A stretch of 37,796 nucleotides of DNA from an uncultured Bacilli bacterium (lineage in GTDB: Bacteria; Bacillota_I; Bacilli_A; RF39; UBA660), in NCBI GenBank assembly GCA_944364005.1, contig CALVVW010000005.1, positions 1-37,796 on the forward strand, in the 5' to 3' direction. A program made the translations under genes and the position numbers. Of this stretch, positions 32,734 through 37,796 are shown piece by piece; position 1 is the stretch's first letter; each line of letters opens with the position of its first letter. The notes beneath the pieces were generated by a model. It was not told the DNA's origin. It did not search any database and saw nothing but the letters and a program-made list of their open reading frames with translations.

Positions 32734-33371
32734 TAAAACTCCTTCATTTCCTTTCTATATTTCTTATAGTCTGGCATATTTTCTTCTACTAAATCCCAAA
32801 ATTTAGTAGAATGATTTGCATAAATTAAATGAGATAATTCATGTACAATAACATAATCTAAATATTTTAAATCTCTCTTCATTAATTCTAAATTTAAAGT
32901 AATCGTCTTTGTTTTCACATTACATACTCCCCAACGAGTACTCATCTTTCTAATTCTTAAATCTGGATAGGGAATCCTTTTAGAAAAGCGATGATATATT
33001 TGATCTAGATGATCTTTATAAATTACTTTAGCTTGCTTTTTATACCAGTCATCGATATTAATTTTTTTATTTATGAATACTTTATTTTCTCCAAAGGAAA
33101 TATTACAGTACTCTACATATACAATATCATATTTTTTACCTAGATAAAAGAAGCCTGTATTATTTTCATTCTTAATTTTTTGACTTTTTATCATTCTTTT
33201 AATTTGCCTCGTATTTTCTTCTATGATTTTACTAATAGCTTTATCACTAGTAAAATAATTAGTAGTAACTTTAATTGTCATATCTTTTTTTACTCTAATA
33301 TAAGTATTTTTATTACTTCTTTTTCTCTCAATTTCTATCGCATAAACTTGATCATCAATTTGAAGTTTCAT
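32733..33371 (-). CDS. YgjP-like zinc metallopeptidase-fold protein
   Basis: 212 aa. KMSTRWGVCNVKTKTITLNLEL and VIVHELSHLIYANHSTKFWDLVE are the family signature: HELSH (177-181) and His187 form the zinc site. The N-terminal ~110 residues are the usual beta-rich part. Protease activity is assumed for the fold but not well established for the family. TAATG overlap with the trmH gene makes it the first gene of the ygjP-trmH-rimM-trmD unit. Confidence 0.93.
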   Translation of the reverse strand: MKLQIDDQVYAIEIERKRSNKNTYIRVKKDMTIKVTTNYFTSDKAISKIIEENTRQIKRMIKSQKIKNENNTGFFYLGKKYDIVYVEYCNISFGENKVFINKKINIDDWYKKQAKVIYKDHLDQIYHRFSKRIPYPDLRIRKMSTRWGVCNVKTKTITLNLELMKRDLKYLDYVIVHELSHLIYANHSTKFWDLVEENMPDYKKYRKEMKEF

Positions 33372-33401
33372 AGTACCACCAAGAATATTTTACTATAAAT
33401 T

Positions 33402-33428
33402 AAAAAGAAAGGAAAGCCTACCTTCCTT
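33402..33428 (-). terminator. Terminator overlapping the stop of the 267-aa anchored protein
   Basis: Minus-strand arms AAGGAA / TTCCTT (extendable by a G-U pair) followed by TCTTTTT. The first arm contains bases of the TAA stop codon (33427-33429). Confidence 0.75.
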
Positions 33429-34230
33429 ACTCTTTTGTTCTCTCTACTCCAACATAATAGTAAAATCCATCATTTCCCATCTGAAAAGTATAAGTATATT
33501 GTGCTAAACTATCTTGATAACTGTTAACATAACCTCTAATATCTTCTTCTGTAGAACTAGTACTAGTAGTGAAAGATACTTCATCAGTTAAGTCAACATC
33601 TTTATATAATTTGCCTGTACTACTATCATAAAACGCTACCGCAGTAACAACAGTCAATGTATCATTCTCTTTTTGAGCATTTATAATTTCTTCATATACA
33701 TCAATTGGACTTATAGCTACTCCACATCCATCTACAGTAGTAACATAACGACTATTAACAGAATCATAAGACATACTAGCACAACCTAAAGTAAAACTAT
33801 TAATATTATGATAAGTACCAGAGCCAAATAACCTTTCATAAGCCTCTTTGACATCCTCTTCATCAACATATCCAACATTTCCTTCACTATCGGCTGGACT
33901 AATTGGTGTTAATTGAACACCCTTGGTATTCGTAGCAATAGCGAATTTATATTCATCTGACATATCTTCTACTTTACTTCCACCATTTTCATAAATTAAT
34001 TTATCAAATTTTTCTGCTGGATTATGAACTTGTTGTATCAATGCTTTTATATTGGCATTATCTGTATCTATTTCTATAATTTTGGATGTTTCTTGCTTTT
34101 CTTCTGTTCTATTTTCTTGTGTTAATCCAGGAATTTCTATTATTTGTTTTTCTATTAAGATATAGATAACTAATCCTAATATAATAATCAATAAAATAAC
34201 TAATAATGTATTATTTTTATTCTTTTTCAT
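33427..34230 (-). CDS. Membrane-anchored extracytoplasmic protein, unknown
   Basis: 267 aa: signal anchor (8-27), polar linker, and an exported domain with VGYVDEEDVKEAYERLFGSG, LGCASMSYDSVNSRYVTTVDGCGVAI (two cysteines likely bonded outside the cell), TVVTAVAFYDSSTGKLYKD, and the ending YTYTFQMGNDGFYYYVGVER. Similar in layout to the protein at 27391. AAAGGAG precedes ATG. Function unknown. Confidence 0.78.
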   Translation of the reverse strand: MKKNKNNTLLVILLIIILGLVIYILIEKQIIEIPGLTQENRTEEKQETSKIIEIDTDNANIKALIQQVHNPAEKFDKLIYENGGSKVEDMSDEYKFAIATNTKGVQLTPISPADSEGNVGYVDEEDVKEAYERLFGSGTYHNINSFTLGCASMSYDSVNSRYVTTVDGCGVAISPIDVYEEIINAQKENDTLTVVTAVAFYDSSTGKLYKDVDLTDEVSFTTSTSSTEEDIRGYVNSYQDSLAQYTYTFQMGNDGFYYYVGVERTKE

Positions 34231-34252
34231 AAACTATTTCTCCTTTAATCGT

Positions 34253-34281
34253 ATTATGACAAAAAATATTGATATAAACAA
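34253..34281 (-). promoter_or_regulatory. Promoter of the 267-aa anchored protein gene
   Basis: Minus strand CATAAT (34253-34258) with extended TGT, 17-bp spacer, weak TTGTTT (34276-34281). It is divergent from the sspI promoter. Confidence 0.5.
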
Positions 34282-34287
34282 GTATTT

Positions 34288-34339
34288 TTGATTTTTAATT
34301 TGTAAAATATGTATAATTTAAAATGATTTATTCATACTA
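34288..34339 (+). promoter_or_regulatory. sspI promoter region: sigma-G/F-type, with overlapping sigma-A-like match
   Basis: GTATA (34311-34315), 17-bp spacer, CATACTA (34333-34339) matches the forespore consensus GHATR / CATWHTA in every position. A sigma-A-like TTGATT-N18-TATAAT (34288-34317) overlaps it. sspI in B. subtilis is forespore-expressed under sigma-G, so the first reading is preferred. The forespore start site would be only about 12 nt ahead of the ATG. Confidence 0.7.
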
Positions 34340-34357
34340 CAGTTAGGAGGGAAAAAC

Positions 34358-34594
34358 ATGAACTTAAGTATAAGAGAACATATTATTAATAATTTTAAAG
34401 GAGATAATTATGATACTTTGAAAAGAGCAATTGATGAATCAGTAGCTTCTCAAGATGAAGTTACTCTACCAGGCCTAGGTGTTTTCTTAGAAATCATCTG
34501 GGAAAATTCAGATCAAGAGTTAAAAAATCAATTAGTCGAAATTATTAAAAAACGTGTAGAAAAAGGGTTAGAGGATGAAAAAAAGGAAAATTAA
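34358..34594 (+). CDS. sspI: Small acid-soluble spore protein I
   Basis: 78 aa, against 71 in B. subtilis SspI. It starts MNLSIREHIINNFKGDNYDT (B. subtilis begins MDLNLRHAVI) and holds the family core LPGLGVFLEIIWENSDQELK (B. subtilis LPGLGVLFEVIWQ). SspI is a minor SASP made in the forespore and found in dormant spores; its exact role is unclear. Strong AGGAGGG with good spacing. It is the only clear plus-strand gene of the window and ends in a bidirectional terminator shared with the HPt-receiver gene. It marks the organism as spore-forming. Confidence 0.93.
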   Translation: MNLSIREHIINNFKGDNYDTLKRAIDESVASQDEVTLPGLGVFLEIIWENSDQELKNQLVEIIKKRVEKGLEDEKKEN

Positions 34595-34606
34595 TTTCCT
34601 TTTTTT
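34578..34606. terminator. Bidirectional terminator between sspI and the HPt-receiver gene
   Basis: Arms AAAAAAGGAAA (34579-34589) and TTTCCTTTTTT (34595-34605) around a 5-base loop; works on both strands. It contains the sspI stop (34592-34594) and touches the TAA of the convergent gene (34605-34607). Confidence 0.9.
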
Positions 34607-35438
34607 AGTTTAAATCTTTAAAATAAATTGTTTTTTCTACTACTCTTTTAATATCAATATCATTGAAAGGTTTTTTTATCATATCTACAATTTGATACTT
34701 AAAAGCTTTATCAATTGTCTCTTTAGAAGAATCTCCTGAAATAATAGATACTGGCATTTCTGTAAACAATTGATTTTGCTTCATATAATCAAGTACAGCA
34801 AAGCCATCAACATTAGGCATATTCAAGTCAAGTAAAATAGCCTTAATATTATTATTTCCCTGATTAGCTTTAATAATTTCTAAAGCTTCCTTACCATCTT
34901 TTGCTACGCCTACTTTATACGTATTACTAAAGATTCTGCTTACAAAGTTTCTTACAATATTAGAGTCATCAGCAACCAAAATAGTTGGCTCCTCATATAC
35001 TTCTCCTAAGGAGATGATAGAGGGTTGTTCTTCTAATAGTTCTGCAGCATCTCTGTTGGAAGAAGAATTTTCTACTTCTTCTTTTCCTAAATATTGTTTT
35101 ACAACATGGGTTAGGCGATCCACTTCTTTCATTAGTTCATCATAAGTATCATAAATATAGTATACATCCCCTGCTTTGCTCTTCATTTCTTGATTATAAG
35201 CAAGCTCTGCTAATTTTGTAAAACCAAAATATTTTGCATCACTTTTTAAAGAATGAACATAAATTGCATAGTTGTTCATATCTTTCGCATTCTTATATTC
35301 TTCTAATTTTGGTATTTTTTGAGAAACACCTAATAAGAATTCTCCAACGGTATCATTATATGTTTGCATATCTCCAAACAATTCTAAACTTTTATCAATA
35401 TCTACACCATTTTCTTTCAAAAAATCAACGTTCAACAT
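34605..35438 (-). CDS. HPt-receiver fusion protein
   Basis: 277 aa. Residues ~1-118 form a histidine phosphotransfer four-helix bundle with YVHSLKSDAKYFG (His62 phospho-acceptor). A Ser/Asn/Glu linker leads to a receiver domain (152-275): VADDSN (Asp157, Asp158), ILLDLNMPNVDG (phospho-Asp204), ISGDSS (Ser234) and IKKPF (Lys256). There is no output or kinase domain, so it would shuttle phosphate in a relay or act by protein contact. No kinase gene is nearby. Own promoter; convergent with sspI, which invites but does not prove a sporulation link. Confidence 0.9.
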   Translation of the reverse strand: MLNVDFLKENGVDIDKSLELFGDMQTYNDTVGEFLLGVSQKIPKLEEYKNAKDMNNYAIYVHSLKSDAKYFGFTKLAELAYNQEMKSKAGDVYYIYDTYDELMKEVDRLTHVVKQYLGKEEVENSSSNRDAAELLEEQPSIISLGEVYEEPTILVADDSNIVRNFVSRIFSNTYKVGVAKDGKEALEIIKANQGNNNIKAILLDLNMPNVDGFAVLDYMKQNQLFTEMPVSIISGDSSKETIDKAFKYQIVDMIKKPFNDIDIKRVVEKTIYFKDLN

Positions 35439-35470
35439 ATTTCCATCCTCTTATACTTTCTTTTAATTTG

Positions 35471-35499
35471 ATTATAGCTCAAAATGAAAACTTCTGCAA
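35471..35499 (-). promoter_or_regulatory. Promoter of the HPt-receiver gene
   Basis: Minus strand TATAAT (35471-35476) with a 17-bp spacer and weak TTGCAG (35494-35499). AGAGGA lies just ahead of the start codon at 35438. Confidence 0.55.
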
Positions 35500-35511
35500 T
35501 CTTTTCTTAGT

Positions 35512-36732
35512 CTACATTGTAACGGTAGAAGATATTTGCTGTTTTTTTCCCATAGTTACTTCTCTATTCTTACTATTCTTAACTAACTCCAAATACAAAT
35601 TATCTTTTGCTGAATCTTTATTATTAAAATAATCATCAATTAGTTCACTAGTAGTTTTAAACCGTATATGACCATTATCTTTTACAAATTCATAATGAAA
35701 TTGGGAATATTTATTATATAGCTGAGGCTTTTCATTTAATAACGACAAAGTTTCCTCTTCCACTCGGACTTTCTTACCATCAATTACTCTCATTGTATCA
35801 TGATTAGTAAGTAGTGCATAATCTGCTGCATATTCCTTTTTCTTAGACTCATCTAAAGCTCCAAACATCATTTTTCTAAAATGTTGCTCAAAAAGTAAAC
35901 CATAAACTCTAGCATCCACTTCTATGAGCATATGATAATAATTGTCATCATATATTTTTTGATTTCTTTTACGAATCATACTTTCATAAAACATAATTAA
36001 ATCATTTCTATCCTCTACAATACGATGATAGCGTTTATAATTTTGATATACATGACGAGCTTCATGACCAAGAGTATTTAAAATGAAAGTACCACCATGA
36101 TGAATAAAATTATCAAAATTTTCCTCATCAATACGCGCAACATAAGCCTGTGTTTCTCCTGCTGTATCTTCTTCTAATTTTTTCTTCTCTAATGTCGCAT
36201 CTTTGGCAGCTTTTTTAATAATCTGACAAAAGCATTGCTGCAAAGCACCATACACTAACTCTGGTGAATAATGTACAACCTGACTAGCAGTATTAGCAAT
36301 AACAATATTTTGCATAGCAGAAGCAAACTGTTCTTGATAATAATCTCCATTATCAAACAAATTAATAAGAGCTTCTTGGTCTGTCTTTGATAACTCTTTA
36401 GCACTGGCTAACTCATGAATCATCTTTTTTGCCCAAGATAAGTATTCCCTATTAATATCCTCCCTAGATAAATCAGAAACGAGAGAACTATATTTATCCA
36501 ATTTCAGTAAACTTATCATAACAAAAGAATCTTTTAATTCTTCCTCACTAAGATTTCCTAAAATGTCTATTATTTTCTCTACATCTTCTTTCAATGCTAA
36601 ATTTTCACTACCACAAAATTCACAATCCAAGGTTTGATTAGAAGCTTCCCCTCCACAATTAGGGCAACGGCAATCTTTTGCAACTTTTTGTTGTTCAGTT
36701 AATAGTTCCTTTTTCCAATTCGCTTCTAACAT
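35512..36732 (-). CDS. Zinc-ribbon metallopeptidase-like protein (HEARH)
   Basis: 406 aa, cytoplasmic. An N-terminal zinc ribbon (CPNC at 23-26, CEFC at 37-40) is followed by a helical region and a gluzincin-like core: LNTLGHEARHVYQNY (HEXXH at 223-227) and, downstream, MLIEVDARVYGLLF with Glu271 as the likely third zinc ligand. I do not recognise the family; the HEXXH-E spacing of about 44 residues suits a metalloprotease. AGGA lies eight bases ahead of ATG 36732, within a 53-codon gene that overlaps its start by 38 bp. Confidence 0.7.
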   Translation of the reverse strand: MLEANWKKELLTEQQKVAKDCRCPNCGGEASNQTLDCEFCGSENLALKEDVEKIIDILGNLSEEELKDSFVMISLLKLDKYSSLVSDLSREDINREYLSWAKKMIHELASAKELSKTDQEALINLFDNGDYYQEQFASAMQNIVIANTASQVVHYSPELVYGALQQCFCQIIKKAAKDATLEKKKLEEDTAGETQAYVARIDEENFDNFIHHGGTFILNTLGHEARHVYQNYKRYHRIVEDRNDLIMFYESMIRKRNQKIYDDNYYHMLIEVDARVYGLLFEQHFRKMMFGALDESKKKEYAADYALLTNHDTMRVIDGKKVRVEEETLSLLNEKPQLYNKYSQFHYEFVKDNGHIRFKTTSELIDDYFNNKDSAKDNLYLELVKNSKNREVTMGKKQQISSTVTM

Positions 36733-36856
36733 GAATTAAATCCTCAGTTTCCTTAATTTGATATAAAATAACCTTACGCATCTCATCATCGGTTTCATCT
36801 TCATACAGTTTTTTTAAAGCTTCTAATTTTTCTTCCAGTGTCATTTGAAAATTCAT
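36695..36856 (-). CDS. 53-aa acidic helical protein, coupled to the metallopeptidase
   Basis: ATG at 36856 has a strong AGGAGGAATAT leader and opens MNFQMTLEEKLEALKKLYED, an acidic amphipathic helix, ending RSELEKGTIN with TGA at 36695. It overlaps the next gene by 38 bp in another frame and supplies that gene's ribosome binding site. No family recognised. It may be a small partner or inhibitor of the metallopeptidase; that is inferred from position only. Confidence 0.7.
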   Translation of the reverse strand: MNFQMTLEEKLEALKKLYEDETDDEMRKVILYQIKETEDLIHVRSELEKGTIN

Positions 36857-36896
36857 ATATTCCTCCTATGTTTATTTTCTTACCTTGTATGAGAAC

Positions 36897-36926
36897 AATA
36901 TAACACAAAACAAAGCATTATGGCAA
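36897..36926 (-). promoter_or_regulatory. Promoter of the 53-aa / metallopeptidase unit
   Basis: Minus strand TTGCCA (36921-36926), 18-bp spacer, TATATT (36897-36902) with extended TGT. It follows directly on the preceding terminator. Confidence 0.65.
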
Positions 36927-36952
36927 TTAAAAATAGTTACTAAAGCAACTAT
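36926..36952 (-). terminator. Terminator overlapping the stop of the Rossmann-like gene
   Basis: Minus-strand arms ATAGTTGC / GTAACTAT (one G-U pair), TTTA loop, then TTTTTAATT. The TAG stop codon (36949-36951) is in the first arm. Confidence 0.8.
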
Positions 36953-37635
36953 CTTTGATTATAAATAATAGGATAAGGATTTTGATATTTCTTTGCCATT
37001 TTTACTTTTTTTAATTCACCAAGATGACCATCTCTTACCGCTTTTCTCGCTTCATATATCATACTACTCTCCCAATCGTCATCCATAAATATTGGCATGT
37101 CATTTTGACAAGAGCCCTCACAAAGTGCAATCATAAAATCAATGCGATTACGTTTTGCTAAATCAATAGCTGTCTGTGTTCCATCACATGGCATAAATCC
37201 AATAATCATATCAGCATTTAGTGATTCATCTTTTTGTAATCTTCTTTTTTCTAATAATAAATTAGGCAAATTAGAATCTGTAGTAATTAACTTATCATCA
37301 TAGACAGTAATCGTTCCGTTCGTCTGGCGAAGTGCTATCTTTTTTGCTAAAGAAGGGATTTTTCCTCCTCCTATTTCCACGATATTTCTGTTAATATCAA
37401 AATTTTCTTCTAATAAGTTTGCAAATCCTTCATATACATTTTTATCAGGATCTAACATATCCAATTCATCATAGACTTGTCGTAAAATATCAACTACTAA
37501 AGCAGACGTCTTACCCCAGGTGCGGTTATCTAGGATAAGTTTTTTTTCATCTAGACTATAATCACCGGCATGCTCTCTCAAAAATTTATCAATTTGATAA
37601 AATATTCTAACTCCTGTAATATCTTCTCTTATCAT
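36949..37635 (-). CDS. Rossmann-fold, methyltransferase-like protein
   Basis: 228 aa. The middle has NRNIVEIGGGKIPSLAKKIA (a glycine-rich VEIGGG loop like class I methyltransferases or UPF0146), then TITVYDDKLI, and DMIIGFMPCDGTQTAIDLAKRN and FMIALCEGSC. The N-terminal ~75 residues are helical. There is no clear catalytic motif, so the substrate and even the activity are uncertain. AGAGGA precedes ATG, and TATAAT lies about 30 bp upstream. Confidence 0.6.
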   Translation of the reverse strand: MIREDITGVRIFYQIDKFLREHAGDYSLDEKKLILDNRTWGKTSALVVDILRQVYDELDMLDPDKNVYEGFANLLEENFDINRNIVEIGGGKIPSLAKKIALRQTNGTITVYDDKLITTDSNLPNLLLEKRRLQKDESLNADMIIGFMPCDGTQTAIDLAKRNRIDFMIALCEGSCQNDMPIFMDDDWESSMIYEARKAVRDGHLGELKKVKMAKKYQNPYPIIYNQR

Positions 37636-37666
37636 AATTATTCCTCTTCGTTAACCTAATAGATAC

Positions 37667-37694
37667 ATTATACTATCATTTTATGTAATTACAA
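37667..37694 (-). promoter_or_regulatory. Promoter of the Rossmann-like gene
   Basis: Minus strand TTGTAA (37689-37694), 16-bp spacer, perfect TATAAT (37667-37672). Confidence 0.6.
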
Positions 37695-37721
37695 AGAAAA
37701 AACATGCCATTTAGGCATGTT
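37694..37721 (-). terminator. Terminator for a minus-strand gene beyond the right edge
   Basis: Arms AACATGCC / GGCATGTT (8 bp perfect), 5-base loop, followed on the minus strand by a T-rich run. The plus-strand tail is poor (TTC), so the minus direction is favoured. Confidence 0.65.
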
Positions 37722-37723
37722 TC

Positions 37724-37752
37724 AGACTGTTGACAAATATGTTTAACAGTCT
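37724..37752. other. Inverted repeat overlapping the edge promoter
   Basis: Perfect 8-bp arms AGACTGTT / AACAGTCT with a 13-base centre, followed on the plus strand by TTTTC. It could be a weak plus-strand terminator or an operator touching the -35 box of the promoter at 37752-37780. Confidence 0.5.
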
Positions 37753-37780
37753 TTTCATTTTTAAATAATTTTGATATAAT
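37752..37780 (+). promoter_or_regulatory. Plus-strand promoter for a gene beyond the right edge
   Basis: TTTTCA (37752-37757), 17-bp spacer, perfect TATAAT (37775-37780) with an extended TGA. No start codon with a ribosome binding site fits in the remaining 16 bases. Confidence 0.55.
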
Positions 37781-37796
37781 AAATATGCGAGTGATA

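Overview
The window is about 37.8 kb of very AT-rich DNA, coding densely and almost entirely on the minus strand. Ribosome binding sites are strong AGGAGG types, sigma-A-like promoters are easy to find, and TGA is used as a stop (for example at 21108-21110 and 36695-36697) while tryptophan is TGG, so the code is the standard bacterial one. A gene for the minor spore protein SspI, with a forespore-type promoter, points to an endospore-forming member of the Bacilli (Bacillota). The lack of respiratory genes and the wealth of flavodoxins would fit an anaerobic, gut-type lineage, but that is inference; I cannot name the genus.

Layout, left to right (nearly all genes are read right to left). 1-2407: end of a YjbR-like gene, an S51 peptidase, and a BRO-N/DinD-like gene behind a TTGACA-N17-TATAGT promoter with an SOS-like box in its spacer. 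2408-4398: a GntR regulator-ATPase-permease ABC-2 operon with a 23-bp palindrome over its promoter. 4409-8983: AlkD-type DNA repair, small membrane proteins, YbaK and VanZ-like genes. 9028-15602: a TetR-controlled operon of flavin and quinone redox genes (flavin reductase, CMD protein, DUF4405 membrane protein, anchored flavodoxin, quinone reductase, ABM monooxygenase, cupin, Fe-S flavoprotein-like reductase, cyclophilin-like protein), including two decayed genes. 15654-17421: an ABC-F ATPase with a possible 33-aa follower. 17442-24776: a frameshifted unknown gene, an MBL protein with a degenerate internal repeat, FGase-like, DUF1810, flavodoxin, Sel1-repeat and ankyrin-like proteins, then tag, DUF1653 and tgt.

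24816-27339: an operon of two divergent Gre-factor-like proteins (one with three Gre C-terminal-like modules) plus an unknown helical protein; this is my best candidate for something undescribed. 27381-33428: anchored protein, alpha/beta hydrolase, frameshifted transglutaminase-like gene, GNAT-like gene, then a ygjP-trmH-rimM-trmD-unknown cluster. 33427-37796: a second anchored protein of the same type, sspI (the only clear plus-strand gene), an HPt-receiver fusion, a zinc-ribbon HEXXH metallopeptidase with a 53-aa overlapping upstream gene, a Rossmann/methyltransferase-like gene, and hairpins and a promoter at the edge.

Recurring themes: three genes are broken by an apparent -1 shift, each at an A-rich in-frame slippery heptamer; and many intrinsic terminators are built into the stop codon of the gene they follow. 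No tRNA, rRNA, CRISPR array, IS element or prophage module is visible.
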